64,000 nt of DNA from Anadara kagoshimensis (GCA_021292105.1 CM037869.1:38510655-38574654), one strand, 5' to 3'. Numbered from the stretch's first letter, positions 1-11,910 are shown. The notes: a model not told the origin generated them from the sequence alone. Program-made: numbers and translations.

Positions 1-239
1 CAGGTGAGATTTCAGTCCCATTATATTGTGGTCGATAAAAGGCTCAAAGTACAGAGTTATCTCCCTTTTCTATAGAAAAGTCTTTTCAATTTAACAAGTT
101 TAATTGGAAAAAGCAAATTTCCCTGAATTAAAATTGTTTGAATCTTTCTGCTGAATAATACCTTTCCCGAAAACAATAATATAAAAATATTTTCTGTTGC
201 AATTACTTTGAGGTTTGACCCTATTTATCGAAAGTAGAA

Positions 240-560
240 ATCAGTTCTCCAGTTAGTGGAAGTGGCCTCCCACCTCCAAGTTAGAATCTAGTGTGAGAAA
301 AGTTCCCTTACCGAAGATTTAACGATGATTTATACTAGAAAATAGCAATAAGAACTTCTCAAATTAGAAGAGTCACCTCTCGCGGCCTGAGCTCAAACTC
401 CACTCGGGAACAGCATAGTTTGAGAAAATTAGTCTGTTTGCTAGCTGAAGAATCATTAGCTTTTCTTTTAGCAATGTTTATAATAGAAAATAGCAATTAG
501 TAGTTCTATAGAAAGAAAAAGTAGCCTCTCACATCCAAGTTCGAATATCACTCGGACACA
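240..560 (+). repeat. Degenerate SINE fragments (paired copy 39794-40130)
   Basis: Two head-to-tail fragments show the 'ctctcgcggcctgagc...actcgggaacag' and 'tctagtgtgagaaa' blocks. The same block follows the tRNA-like head in better SINE copies near 62.7 and 63.1 kb. The tRNA-like head itself is badly eroded. Bases 1-240 show nothing recognisable. Confidence 0.5.
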
Positions 561-596
561 GCGAGAAAATTTGCCAGTTCTCTTGTCGGAGATCAG

Positions 597-705
597 TGAA
601 TTCCCTGGTGGAAGTTCACGTGTCTAACCTAACTTGTCAGTTCCAAAGTTTTTACTTTGCTTCTGGATTGTGATTCGGATATGGATTAGTATGTTTGTTT
701 TTAAT
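597..705 (-). repeat. Dispersed repeat X, terminal fragment (paired copy 40163-40262)
   Basis: Carries the conserved terminus of a repeat seen about 18 times in the window: 'gtggaagttcacgtg', then 'ccaaagtttttactttgc' and 'ggattagtatgtttgtt'. Only the terminal 100 bases are present. Confidence 0.75.
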
Positions 706-831
706 TAAAACTATGTATTGACAATTTCAAAAGAAACGGGTCCATGAAGAAGCAAATTTAAAAAAACAAAACAATACAGTACAGAGCAATACTAGGGCCA
801 CTAATAATTAAAATAACGACTACCAACATGG

Positions 832-1112
832 TTCTCTGATTTCAATGAAAAAATGTTCAGGTGGATGGTCCTGAATTCAAGGAGAAATTTCGATTGTTAC
901 CCAGTCGTATTTAGGCGAACGGTCTCTGAAATCAATGAAAAAATGGTTCCCAGCGGTATCTAAATAAACGGTCTCTTAATTCAATGACAAAATAGTGCCC
1001 AGTGGTATCCAAACCGACGGTCTCTGATTTCAATAACAAAATGGCACCAAGCGGTATACATTCTCTGATTTCAGTGACAAAACGGTACCCAGCTGTATAC
1101 AGACGGACGATC
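832..1112. repeat. Minisatellite, unit about 50-60 bp (paired copy 40390-40674)
   Basis: Five imperfect units built on 'ggtctctgatttcaatga', 'aaaatggt' and 'cccagcggtat'. It abuts the 3'-truncated mariner fragment in both segmental copies, so the array predates the duplication. Confidence 0.8.
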
Positions 1113-1808
1113 TCATTAGATCAGCATAGTAAGCCCCAGTACTAGAGACTCCAGCAGTTTTATAATTGATTAAAAGAACATCCCAAAACACAGTGGTCAT
1201 GACTTTGCCAGCTGATGGTTGGGTTTTGAATTTCTTTGGTGGGCGTGGGCCAGGGTGCTTTCATTGCATGGACTCTTTTTTTTTTTTTTTTTGGTTTCTG
1301 GGTCCCAATGATGAATCCATGTTTCATCACCAGTTACTAAATGTAAATGGAAGCTCTCCGAGTTATCAATATAAATGCCAAGAGGCTCCCGACTTTGATG
1401 GTGTCTTTGGAAGCGATTCTGCACATTAAAGTTCCTGGGGACCCATCTTGAGGATACTTTTGACATCACAAGATGCTCGTTGATAACCGTGTATACACTT
1501 CCATGTGAAATGTCACACTCCCTAACTATGTCATCAATCCTAATTCGACGACCATTCATGATGAGGGTCTCCACAGACGTGACAATTTCCTTTGTGATGG
1601 CATCAGCTGGTCGACCTGACCGTGGGTCATCTATCGGTGAGATGCGCCCACGTTTAAATTCAGCTGACCTTTTTGCCACTGTGAAATAGGCAGGACCACT
1701 GTCACCGTACACCTCGGTCATTCGCCGGTGAATTTCTTTGGCATTTGATCCCTATACTGTGAGGAACTTTATTACTGCCCTAAACTCAACATTTTGATTT
1801 TCCATCAT
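1112..1808 (-). mobile_element. Mariner-family transposase fragment, copy 1 (pseudogene)
   Basis: Read on the minus strand from 1808, it begins MMENQNVEFRAVIKFL and continues through a helix-turn-helix region (HRRMTEVYGDSGPAY...GRISPIDDPRSGRPA), the first catalytic aspartate in VTGDETWIHHWDPET, the typical PPKKFKTQPSAGKVM segment, and the second aspartate in VFWDVLLINYKTAGVS. These are diagnostic of Tc1/mariner DDD transposases. An in-frame TAG lies about 18 codons after the start, the frame shifts mid-gene, and a poly-A/T run follows the DPET motif. The third aspartate region and the terminal inverted repeats are missing; the fragment stops where the minisatellite begins. It is inactive and older than the 12-kb duplication. 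Confidence 0.9.
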
Positions 1809-2462
1809 TGCTTGATGGTCACCAACTTTGTATGCTTTTGAGAATTACACAAATATGTTGTGACAAATAAACTTTATATGTTTAAAATGGCGGAATGTCG
1901 TGTTGTCTAAATAAGTAAAGAAAATGTGTGTTGCGCTTGGCTGAATACGCTGTTCTGTGAACTTTCTGACTTCGTTTCGTAGTAGGGGAAAAGTATTCAG
2001 GCCAAAATGTGCCTCTGTAGACCTTTAGACTGTTATCCATGTCATTTAACATTATTTGTCAGGGTACGTCATGTGCGCAGAATAGTGCATCTAGTATCTA
2101 AGTTTGATATAAGTGCGGTTTTAAAGATGTCAACATACACCACCGGGTTAAATTGCAAAGAAAACACAAGAATTGAGTGCTAAAATTAGGTAACTAGTTT
2201 GCCCCCCAATAGTTTTAAAGGTTTTAAATGCCAGTGGAATTTTATCCCTTTTGCTCTTTATTCATGTTATTTGATTCTTTGTATAAAACCAGCTGATCAT
2301 AAAGGCCACTTTTCCTGGTTCCCTTGCTATTTTACACAGGTTTGACCATAGTTCTAAAATATTTGTTAATAATGAAATCCAATTCAATTACTCTCTCGTT
2401 TCATTTAGGAAGCATAATTAACACATAATACCGTTGAATGTATTTTATTCTTAATGACGTTT
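1809..2462. other. Intergenic, no gene seen (paired copy 41187-41851)
   Basis: AT-rich sequence shared with copy 2. No convincing coding signal, RNA or repeat unit was seen. It includes a fragment similar to molluscan '...ataaaggccac...' intergenic repeats but without clear ends. Confidence 0.4.
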
Positions 2463-3290
2463 TGTCATTGGCCGCGGTGGCCTTGTGCTCAAAATTTTGG
2501 CATTCAAACTTAAGTCGTCTCATTGCTGTGCGTTAGATATCAGTCAACTGCAAGTGACGTAAAAAAAACATTCAGTCAACCAATCATCTTATTACCTTGG
2601 GTTGCCGTGACATAGTGGTTTACACATTAGCCTTCAGACCAAATACGTTCAACATTCAACCAAACAAAGTCTTTATCGTGAGCAGCGGAGTGGTAAAGAC
2701 GTTGTCGGTCAAGCACAATACGGCTCATTGCTGTTGGTTCGACCCAGGACGACCGCATGTGACATAAAACATCATTTATCCAACCATCTGCTCTAGTGGT
2801 AAAGACGAAAAGCCGCTGATACCAAGGTATTTTAACGTCGTGTATTCGATCCCGGTCAAGGTCGATCGCAAGTGACACAAAACATAACCAAACAACCATT
2901 TTTTTTAATCTTGGGCTGTGATGGCCTAGCGTAAAAATATAAAGTATTCAAACTCAAGGCAACTCGACGCTATGGGTTCGATCTCGGTCAACGGCAATTG
3001 ACAAAAAACAACATTCAACCAATCTGATTTTTTATATTTAGTCGCGATAGCTTAGTGGTTAAGGCGTTAACAATATAACCTATGACATGTCAGCGCTGCA
3101 AGGCCGATCTCAAGTAGTGTAAAATAACATTTGACCAACCAATTTTTGTTATCTTGGGCCGCTGTGTCCTAGTAGTTAAGACGTGAGTCTGAAAAATAAA
3201 AGCGTCTTGCATTGTGGGTTCGAAATCAAGTGACATTTAATTAAACAGCATGCAACCAACCAACATTTAATCTTGAATCAAAAGCTTTAC
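2463..3290 (+). repeat. Tandem array of tRNA-like SINE heads, about 130 bp period, copy 1
   Basis: About six diverged units start near 2470, 2602, 2780, 2912, 3043 and 3164. Each has a box A-like block (best 'tcctagtagttaagacgt'), a box B-like block ('gggttcgatctcggtcaa', 'gggttcgaaatcaagtga') and a tail like 'acataaccaaccaac'. These are the internal RNA polymerase III promoter elements of tRNA-derived SINEs. Head-to-tail arrangement with short 'caaccaac' tails suggests amplification in place rather than repeated retroposition. None folds as a functional tRNA by eye. Confidence 0.7.
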
Positions 3291-3991
3291 TGCGTATAGT
3301 ATTTGACTTCCAACAAAACATTGTTAACTGTCTTATCTTATCTGATTTTAAGAACGGTAAACTTCAACAGGAGTGACGAGGAACTACGGAGAAAATAACT
3401 CCAAAGTCTAAAATCAAAAGGATTCCAGCGAGGTATATATTTTCAAGCTTTTTTCTCGCTTTCCAATAATTTTTAGAACTCTTTCATTATTTTTTTTCAT
3501 TCTGTTATATACAAAATGAAATACATATTTATGAACATGAGCAACTTCAGCTCAGAATTTCAAAAAGTTATAACAAGGTACTTATTAAATTGATAATATT
3601 ATATTATCAATGCGTCTTAACATTTGGTTCATGGTTGTATATATAGCTTTTTATTTTGCATTTTTATTTCTACATCTTTGTATTAATAGTATGTAACCAT
3701 TCATGTTGGAAGGACCTTGTAAGATTGATTCAATCCAAACAAGCAACCCTCGAAATATAAAGTCGTAAATATTATTATAACTATTATTATTATTATTATT
3801 ATTATCATCATCATCATTAATGTATTGACTAGTCCATTGTTTGGTATAATATGTTCTTTGTAATATTGAAATGTAGTGATGGACAGGCCACTGGTTTCAA
3901 AACACCTAAAATCACAAATGTTCGTGTGAGGTTTAACTTGGTATAATAAATTTAGGTCCCATTTTTCTCATTTGGATTTCCACTATGTCGG

Positions 3992-4056
3992 TACCAGCAT
4001 TAGTACTACTGATGAAGACTTTTATTCCCAAACGGTCGTCTAGTACTGAAAAATTA
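3992..4056 (+). ncRNA. Hammerhead-ribozyme-like motif (degraded), paired copy 43374-43430
   Basis: Type I hammerhead layout: helix I strand agtacta (4002-4008), core ctgatga (4009-4015), an imperfect helix II, then aaac, a minimal helix III ggtc/gtc, the cleavage triplet gtc and the returning helix I strand tagtact. The conserved G before AAA is a C here and in copy 2 (43384-43429), so activity is doubtful. Minimal helix III type I hammerheads are established in Penelope-like retroelements and their small non-autonomous relatives. Confidence 0.7.
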
Positions 4057-4140
4057 AAACAGTTTTTATGGTAAATTCATCTATTTTCATAAACACTTAA
4101 TAGTTCATAAACAACGCGTTATTTGACTTGGCCTAATAAA

Positions 4141-4495
4141 AAACAAACATACTAATCCATGTCCTAATCACAATATCCAGAAACAATGTAAAAACTTTGG
4201 AACTGACAAGTTAGGTTAGACACGTGAACTTTCAAAGGGTGCTCCGGAAGGCTAAGCACCTCCTGTTTAGCTAGCTACACCCGCCACGTGTGTAATCAAA
4301 ATTGTGTGAATGGAACATGGGACGACAAATATATTCAGGGCAATCCTGGACACAGAGACATCAAACTTATCAACAATACTGGAAAGACGGTCATAAAACT
4401 TTTTGAGGGCCTTCATAAGCCGAGGCTTGCCATATGTCTGAGTTAACCATTTATTTGCCAGCAGCCTGCTTCGTTGTACACGGATTTTACCTATC
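4141..4495 (+). repeat. Dispersed repeat X, near full length (paired copy 43513-43855)
   Basis: Runs from 'aacaaacatactaatcc' through 'gacacgtgaac', 'ctgtttagctagctacac', 'gccacgtgtgtaatc', 'tcctggacacagagacatc' and 'aagccgaggcttgccat' to 'cttcgttgtac'. There are no terminal inverted repeats and no tRNA-like head. Class unknown. The two cacgtg palindromes recur in most copies. Confidence 0.8.
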
Positions 4496-5587
4496 CCAAG
4501 GACATCAGATAAGTAGGATGGCTCGGGTGATCCAATATGTTGAACTCACATCACTCCAATAGATACCATATTGTCATTAAATAAAAGAAATTTGTGTTTT
4601 CTCCTTATTTATAGTTCTAGATCCAGTTTTTCAAGCTTGATTAGTTTAATCAATGATTAACAAAAATTAATAACATCGATAAAAATCTAGACATCAGTAT
4701 GCAACTGATACTTTTTATTACATGTACAATGTTCTTGAGTTTGATGATATTTTATTCATTTTCGATAATTTCAGCATTACATTGACAGTATATTTGAAAT
4801 TTTACAAAATTAACAATTTTGACTAATCAACTGATTAAACTAATCAAGCTTCAAACAACTGGTCCCTGTTTTCTTAGTTGCAATTAGCTGTTTATACACG
4901 CATGTTTCTATAAGCTGCAGGACAAGGAAAATGAATTAACGTCTTATACAATTTTATTTATTTATTTATTCATTTACTAGTATTTTTTTTTGTTGTTGTT
5001 GTTCAAAATATCCCAATAGCTATCTAAACTTATATATGTGATAACTACAAATATTTTATCGTTTTCGGCATTTTTCGCAGAAAAAAATTAACCCAGTTAT
5101 CTTTTAGGTTTAGGAAATTTCTAGAAACATCTTTTTAAGTTTTAACTTTAATTTGCTTTGGGGTTGTGATTTGAACTTGGGCTGTATGCTTATGTTAGAT
5201 TATGTACACTTAAGCTATCTACCAAGGTATTCAATAGAATCTTCTAACGAATTTCTTACTTTAACGTTGTATCAATTAAATATATAATTGTCGATATCTA
5301 TTAATCTTTATTTAAAAGACGTAAATGCTTTTTGAAGTAATCATTTTTATGGTTTGGAAAATTTTGTACAGAACTTTTACAACTGTCTCATATTTTAGGT
5401 ACGTTGTATAAACAAGCTTTTAATGTTTGTTATATATTGTGTAGAACTTTTATCCTGCCTCATATGTCTTAGAAGCAGGATATCATACTTGTTTTTAAAT
5501 GGCAAATATTTATATGTATTTTAATATTGTGTTTGATTTGTGTCACGTTAATAAACTATTTTACTACTACTACCTACTCTATTTCAG
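4496..5587. other. Intergenic and presumed 5' intron of LRR gene A
   Basis: AT-rich, ending in a good splice acceptor (pyrimidine tract then 'tttcag') immediately before the ATG at 5588. A first exon must lie upstream, by analogy with genes B, C, D and E, but I could not identify it. The stretch 4620-4860 contains a diverged inverted repeat ('aagcttgattagttt' near 4634 against 'aaactaatcaagctt' near 4837), a possible MITE also present in copy 2. Confidence 0.45.
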
Positions 5588-6951
5588 ATGTGTATGTTTG
5601 TAGTCATAACACTACTGGTTGTACATTGTATTACTAACTCTGTGTTAGCAGTATGCCCTCTGGGATCACATAGCAAATGTTTCTGTATCCATGACGTCAT
5701 CGACTGTACACGTCACAATGTTACCACCATTGAACCATTCCTGCCTGGATCCACCAATGAGTATTCAACGCTCTCTTTATCTGGCAATTCTTTAAGAATT
5801 GTGTCAAACAGTAGCTTTAAGAATCTTAAAGTTGCGAACATATTTTTGGATAATAATATCATAAGTGACATTGAGTTTGACGCATTCAACGACCTTTCCG
5901 TCTTGTTAAAAGTCCTTAATTTAGAGAATAACAAGTTGACAACAATTCCTAAGGCTTTGATAAACCTGGACGTTTTGGCAACCCTGAATTTGAAGAAAAA
6001 CCCTATAACATCAGTAGGCTTTATGAATGGTGATGCCGTTTTCAGACACCTCGGTATAAGCATGCGTGAGTTCCATTTCGGGGATGAAAGTCAGAATTTT
6101 TGGCCGAGCACCATCAGTCATTTCCAACAACTTCGAGTGCTGTACATTTACGGAACCAACGTACAAGTAGCGCCACCTCATGCTTTTCATAGTTTCGAAA
6201 GAACACTTCGCGAACTGCATATTACCAATACCAAGCTGTCGATTGTTCCGAACTCCATCGGTGAGCTAAGCGCGTTGGAAGAATTGTATTTCGACGATAA
6301 TGTTAACGTTGGTGACCAGAACATCATAAGTGCGTCGTTTAAAAATCTAGCAGGAACACTTCATACGTTGAGTCTGCAAAATAATAGTTTAACAACGTTT
6401 CCGAATATTCTCTACGATCTCACGAGTCTACATAATTTCACGATGGACAGAAATAAACTTTGGTACATCAGCGATGACGCGGTGTCAACTTTAAACAGCA
6501 ACATAACGTATTTGAGTTTCAAGCAATGCAATTTGGACCGAATACCGCAGTCGTTATTGAGAATTACCCCCCTTATGTTTCTTGATTTGACGGAAAATAA
6601 CATTCACAGTATTGAACGAGATGATTTAGGGTATCTTAGACATTTGAAAACATTAATTGCACGTAAAAATCCACTAAAATACGTATCTACAGAAGTTTTG
6701 AAAGGAATGAATTCTCTGACAACCCTTGACTTCTCAGATACGAAACTTCCGGCAATACCGACTGCCATTGTGCATGCGCCGACATTGCGGACATTGAAAT
6801 TTAACAACGCGCCATAGCTTGCACCTGTGATCTTAAATGGTATCTGTCAAGCCCATTCCATGACAAAACGATGCATATTGAAGGACTCTGTGAGACCATT
6901 AACCAATCAATCCAACAATACTTGACCACCCGCGTACCTAGGTGTCCTTAA
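5588..6951 (+). CDS. LRR gene A: secreted leucine-rich-repeat protein, one frame break
   Basis: A single large exon begins at the ATG directly after an acceptor. It codes a signal peptide (MCMFVVITLLVVHCITNSVL), an N-terminal cysteine cap (CPLGSHSKCFCIHDVIDC) and about a dozen LxxLxLxxN-type repeats, including the family block TLRELHITNTKLSIVP. The frame reaches a stop at 6815-6817 because one G is missing after gcgcc; copy 2 has gcgccgatag. In the next frame the C cap follows at once (ACTCDLKWYL ... GLCETI ... RVPRCP) with a stop at 6949-6951. With the missing base the gene would be 1365 bp, 454 residues. No membrane helix, so secreted. Resembles extracellular LRR proteins often named after the non-catalytic subunit of Oplophorus luciferase. 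The break is either a sequencing slip or a very recent lesion. Confidence 0.85.
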
Positions 6952-7072
6952 GGACAGTCGATACAGTTGAACTATCTTAACTTTATTTACAGAAGAGTTA
7001 TTCAAACTTCAGTCTCTTGTAAACTTGTGTGTATGTAATATTTGTTAAATTTAACCAGAATATAAAGAAACC

Positions 7073-7290
7073 ATGTCCCTGTTTCACAATCATTTCTTAA
7101 GGGTTTTCTAACTCTTATCTGACAAATTAAAAACCTCTATTTTGTTTTAAAAAAATCGAGATATTATGGTGCCAATTCAAAGTATACATCATGCATTTGG
7201 TTTTGACAAAAATGTTAATTCCTAGCTCCAAAAAAAGAGCTTGCTAAAATTTGCTTTTATGTTCAGGAATGATTGTGAAACTGGGACCAG
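7073..7290. mobile_element. MITE family M1 copy (paired copy about 46455-46675)
   Basis: Ends are an imperfect inverted pair: 'ccctgtttcacaatcatttc' at left and 'ggaatgattgtgaaactggg' at right. The interior has the family block 'tctgacaaattaaaaacct' and 'gcatttggttttgacaaaa'. Non-coding. Six copies of the family occur in the window. Confidence 0.8.
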
Positions 7291-7538
7291 GACCCCGTTG
7301 TTTAAAGCTTCGTTATCTTAACCAAATGGTTAGTGAGAAAGCAAAAAATATTAAAAATAATAAATATTTATTATTGACAAACATTTGAGACTTAAATAGC
7401 GCCTACATGTATTTTTATAATATCAATTGAATGTATATATTTACTCTTGATAAAAAATTAAAAAATATTATTACTACCAAAGATATAAAATTTAACTAAC
7501 CAATACGTTAAGATAATGGAGTTTAAAAAGCTGAGTCT

Positions 7539-7772
7539 TGGCCCCAGTTTCACAAACATTTCTTAACTAAGATTTTACTTAAATATGACCACTTAAAAAC
7601 CTTTTTGGTATTGTTAACTGTTAAGAAATTGTGGAATTTAAAATTCAATCCAGCATATGACATCTACATTTAGCTTTGACAAAAATATTTTTCCGTAGTT
7701 TCAAAAAGAATTACCAAAATTTTTAAGATATGGAAAATCTTAGTTTTGGAATGATTGTGAAACCGGAGCCAA
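7539..7772. mobile_element. MITE family M1 copy (paired copy about 46911-47146)
   Basis: Inverted ends 'ggccccagtttcacaaacat' and 'ggaatgattgtgaaaccgga', with interior 'cttaaaaacctttttggta' and 'tttagctttgacaaaaata'. Present at the same place in both segmental copies, so older than the duplication. Confidence 0.8.
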
Positions 7773-8587
7773 ACTCTACATTGAAATATATGTCTTATCG
7801 ATTAATAAAAATTGAAAGTGTAACGAGTGGCCTTAATAATCTAGAATGAGCGAAAATATTTGTGAATAAACTAAATAAATAAATTTGGTCTGATGAATAC
7901 TATTGATACAGTTTTATGCTAAAGCCTTGTTCGGTAAAGAATACTGTAGATCACTTTTTTTCGCAAGAAGAAAATTTTGCGTCAAGACCAGCTTGGCTTT
8001 ATTCGCTTGATATTTGAATTCGCTTTTGGAATCTTATTGAATACAATATATGTATGTCAATATAGAAATATCTGTGCTGGAAATATTCGCGTGATATTTG
8101 AATTCGCCAATAGGATAAGTCGCGAATTTTCGCGAAAATAAATCTCTCACGAAATAAAAGTGTTCTATAGTATGATGTTTACGAGAGTCAAGATCAATTC
8201 ACTTATATTCGGGTAACTAGTTCTGGGATGGTAGAGGAAACCAAACGCTTCGAGAATCCGAAAAAGTGGGAATCGAATCTATGCTATGAAAAACACTGCT
8301 ATTTATAAGTTTGTCTTGTATGATAACGCAGTCTTGTACGAAACCTAAATCTTTAACACGTCCTTTTGTGTACCACAAGTTACCGTAACACAGTCCTTGC
8401 TATGACATATCAAAACACGGATCGTGTACCACATATATTGCCCAACACGAACTTTGTCCGGCCACTTTATATCGTAACAGCGCTCTTGTGTGCACCCTAC
8501 ATAGTAGCATGACAATTGAAGCACGGGCGTTGTGCCACCATTATCGTACAGCATATATACATTGACATTGCCTTTGTCGTTTCTGAG
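7773..8587. other. Intergenic, no gene seen; degenerate tandem sequence 8340-8580
   Basis: From about 8340 to 8580 there is a loose repetition of blocks such as 'gtaccacaagttaccgtaac', 'gtaccacatatattgccc' and 'tatcgtaacagcgctcttg', also in copy 2 at about 47700-47960. The rest is AT-rich with nothing recognised. Confidence 0.4.
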
Positions 8588-8980
8588 GCTACGGTGGCTT
8601 AATGGATAAGACGTAAGTCTAGAAATCCAGGGTCTCTCTCCCCTGTGATTTCAAGTCCCGCTTAGACCACATGCGGGAAATTGAATTTTCCTTGTCGTTG
8701 GCCTTTACTGATTAACCTGGTATCAGTATAATGGACTGGAGGAGTGGTACGCTTGTCTGCAGCGTACTGACTGTGAGCTAGCACCTTAAAGTCGCCCCCT
8801 GACTTGCGCGCTAGTACAAGGTAGACCATACAACACACTCGCACTTCACATGCATGTACACGAAATTGTTCATAGATTAATTCATATAGATTAATATAAT
8901 AGTTCTCGTCGCGTATAGCTGAAAAATTGCTGATGCAACGTTAGGCAATATTCAACCTACCAATCAACCAACCTTTTTCG
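8588..8980 (+). mobile_element. tRNA-derived SINE, family S1 (paired copy 47980-48365)
   Basis: tRNA-like head with box A ('ggcttaatggataagacgt') and box B ('gatttcaagtcccgc'). A conserved body follows ('gaattttccttgtcgttggc', 'ctgattaacctggtatcagt', 'gcgtactgactgtgagctag'), then the tail 'attgctgatgcaacgttagg' and 'caaccaatcaacc'-type repeats. The family also occurs at 17227 (+) and 61141 (-). The architecture matches tRNA-SINEs widespread in bivalves. Confidence 0.85.
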
Positions 8981-9135
8981 TACCACACCTATGTCGTGAC
9001 ACGGGCTGTAAGAATATGCACATTGTTCTGTAATTTTTGGGTATAAACCGCCAGGGTATCCGACCATTCTTAGAGTAACGTTAATAGCGGATAATAACGT
9101 CCATTGTTTGTATAATTATAACAGCCTCTTAAGAA

Positions 9136-9975
9136 GTGGGGGCTCAGTGGCCGAGTGCGTTTCAGCGCGCTCTTACATACCACAGCGCCTCTAGCCCTCT
9201 AGGTTCGAATCCTACTCGGGTTTGTCTATTGAGTGGCCGAGTGCGATACAACGCGCCCTTACATACCACAGCGCCTCTAGGTTCGAATCCTACTTGGGTT
9301 TGTCTATTTAGTGGCCGAGTGCGTTTCAGCGCGCTCTTACATACCACAGCGCCTCTAGCCCTCTAGGTTCGAATCCTACTCGGGTTTGTCTATTGAGTGG
9401 CCGAGTGCGATACAACGCGCCCTTACATACCACAGCGCCTCTAGGTTCGAATCCTACTTGGGTTTGTCTATTTAGTGGCCGAGTGCGTTACAGCGCGCTC
9501 TTACATACCACAGCGCCTCTAGCCCTCCAGGTTCGAATCCTACTCGGGGTTGTCTATTCAGTGGCCGAGTGCGTTACAACGCGCTCTTGCATACTACAGC
9601 GCCTCTAGCCCTCTAGGTTCGAATCCTACTCAGGTTTGGCTATTCATTGGCCGAGTGCGTTACAGTGCGCTCTTACATACTACATCGCCTCTAACCCTCT
9701 AGGTTCGAATCCTACTCGGGTTTGTCTATTCATTGGCCGAGTGCGTTACAGCGCGCTCTTACATACCACAGCGCCTCTAGCCCTCTAGGTTCGAATCCTA
9801 CTCGGGTTTGTCTATTCAGTGGCCGAGTGCGTTACAACGCGCCCTTACATACCACAGCGCATCTAGCCCTCTAGGTTCGAATCCTATTCGGGTTTGTCTA
9901 TTCAGTGGCCGAGTGCGTTAAAGCGTGCCCTTACATACACTGCCTCTCGCCGTCCAAGTTCGAATCCTACTTGGG
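9136..9975 (+). repeat. Tandem array of ten tRNA-like units, about 86 bp period, copy 1
   Basis: Ten units repeat head to tail. Each has a box A-like block (gtggccgagtgcgtta), the spacer 'cttacataccacagcgcctc' and a box B block (aggttcgaatcctactcgg), joined by 'gtttgtctattcagt'. Units 1-2 and 3-4 form a repeated dimer of a full unit plus a short unit lacking 'agccctct', so the array has higher-order structure. After the last unit comes a SINE-like tail ('gaaagatcctagtgcgagat', 'gatcggcgtttttctcc'). Box A resembles Ser/Leu-type tRNA, but no acceptor stem closes by eye, so the units are SINE heads rather than tRNA genes. Confidence 0.85.
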
Positions 9976-10280
9976 AAAGATCCTAGTGCGAGATGATTTG
10001 TCTATTCATTTGCCGAAGATCGGCGTTTTTCTCCAATCTTACATGTTTCTTCAATAATCCAGGAACTGACAGCCTCGATATAAGGAGTGAAATATACTAT
10101 ATTTGCCGTAACCTTCTATTGCTAAACTGCACTTTCACTTAAGAATGACACAAAATGCAAATAAAAGTCGATCATGGGGTGTGAAAAATAATCGGCGAAA
10201 TTTTTGGAGGTTTGTTATTTATGCACGATTTTAGTGGAAGAGGGATAACTCTTATAAGAAAAATAAATCGAAAATTTTTA

Positions 10281-10640
10281 GCCTACGGTAGTTAGTAGGC
10301 AGAGTGCTCGCTTCGTATGTAGGAAGCTGGGGTTCGAACACCAGCATGGTCTGACTGGTCTGACCAGGACTAGAAAATAGGTAGAATAGGTAGTAACTGT
10401 TTTTTTTTTTTTTTTTTTTTTTGCTAAGCATTCGTCATTCAGAAATGGAAGTCATGGAATCTTTCGGGTATAAAAAATTATATATGCCCCACCTCACGGC
10501 AGACATGGGACGTTTACACCTCCACCCCCACCCCCACCCCGCCTGCACCTTGTCCTGAATGCACTTCAAAGGTACAATATACATATAATTGAAATATATT
10601 CTTGACTGAGACATAAAACTTCCTGCTGAATCAATTGAAT
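10281..10640 (+). mobile_element. tRNA-derived SINE, family S2, eroded (paired copy 49680-49990)
   Basis: Head 'gtaggcagagtgctcgcttc' and 'ggggttcgaacaccagcat', then 'gtctgaccaggactaga', 'tgctaagcattcgtc', an eroded body containing poly-T and C-rich runs, and the tail 'tattcttgactgagac'. Better copies at 34823 and 57455 define the family. Confidence 0.75.
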
Positions 10641-11142
10641 CTAGATTATATCACTACACTGATATCGAGACAGTATCGACTTTTGATGGATTTAAATTAA
10701 TCTATATCTTTGCAATAAAGAGTGATTTTAGCGTCAAGCCAGGAATTGGTGCGCTATAATGGGTGGTAAATATGTTGTAATCACGTAAAGAGTACAGATC
10801 TGTTAGAAGTTAAACATCCAGTCTAAATGGCCAAGATGAAGATGGCCGAGAAGCTACCAAGCAATAGAAAACCGGGTAATGAGGTAAACTGTCGAACTTT
10901 TAGTTATTATTAATTATTATTAATTAAGGTTAACGTTCGACATACCTGCACTACATCTTTAAAAACTATCACAAGGTTCAATCAGTATATTTATTGGCCA
11001 GTCAATTGAGATAGAACTCACTGAAGAGTTTGATTTTAAGAGATTATACCGTCGTTTCATCATTTTTGTTGTGTTAATGTAAATTATCTGCTTTGTACTC
11101 GTATTATGTGTCTCCGATAAATAGTGTGGCTATTTTAATTGG

Positions 11143-11358
11143 CGATAATTGACGTATCGCCGGCCATGCCTTTTATGTTCCGACACAGGCCGCCATCACG
11201 ATACCAAAGCAGCGTCACTGCAACTAATGACGTTCTAGTGTCAGTGACGTAATTAAATAGCACAATTCAGGCCGAGTATTCATTCTTTTTGTGTGTAATT
11301 CAAGCGTGCCGAGCCTTTGTCGGAACATTGTGGGCATGGCCGGCGAAACGTCAATTGG
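11143..11358 (-). mobile_element. MITE family M2, copy 1
   Basis: Terminal inverted repeats: 'aattgacgtatcgccggcc' at left and 'ggccggcgaaacgtcaatt' at right, extending inward to 'atgttccgac'/'gtcggaacat'. Non-coding interior with a block including 'accaaagcagcgtcac'. Oriented opposite to the copies at 33955 and 50410. Confidence 0.85.
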
Positions 11359-11544
11359 GTAGACATAACACCATGACCTTTAGTTCCAAGACTGTAGAAT
11401 CCTTTTCTTACTATATGATGTCGGTAGAAATTAAATTTCTAGTTTGAAAGTTGTTACAAGTTGCGATGGGTATAAATCGAGTCCCCTTGTTGGACACGAA
11501 CCACATATATTGCAATTATATTTTACAACTGGTGATCCCAGTTA

Positions 11545-11745
11545 ACTTTGGCGGGCCTCGATGGCCGCGTATACGGATCATAGTTCTTTTATCTACCAAG
11601 GCTCCAATTTCATTCGTAACAGACTCTAGTGTTTAACAGTTTGCTTGTCACTGAGGTCGGTTTTCTCCGGACACTCCGGTTTCCTTCACCATCCATGAAT
11701 CATGAACGCCTCGATACCAATGAAAGAAACTTGATTTGGGCGTAC
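11545..11745 (+). mobile_element. SINE family S3 copy, eroded head (paired copy 50815-51010)
   Basis: Contains 'cagactctagtgt', 'gtcggttttctccggac', 'actccggtttccttcacca' and 'gcctcgataccaatgaaa', the body of a common bivalve tRNA-SINE. The head is barely recognisable ('ggcctcgatggccgcgta'). Confidence 0.65.
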
Positions 11746-11910
11746 AACTTCATCACTATGCCGAACTAGCAGGTTCAAAGAACAAAAAAGGTACTCCATA
11801 ATAATGACGCCAAACAAATCCCACACCGTAGCTAGAATTCACCACAATATTATTGGGACTTGCATAAAAATTGACCTAATAACACACCATTTCTACTCAA
11901 TTAAGATGCT

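Noticed and set aside
9136-9608. Open frames with repeated peptide in the tRNA-like array
   Set aside because: They arise because the unit happens to lack stops in one frame. The box A/box B spacing explains the sequence better.
9136-9975. Functional tRNA-Ser/Leu gene cluster
   Set aside because: Box A and box B are present, but no acceptor stem or anticodon arm closes by eye and the units run on into SINE tail sequence.
2463-10000. CRISPR-like array
   Set aside because: Repeats are tRNA-like with near-identical spacers, and the organism is a eukaryote.
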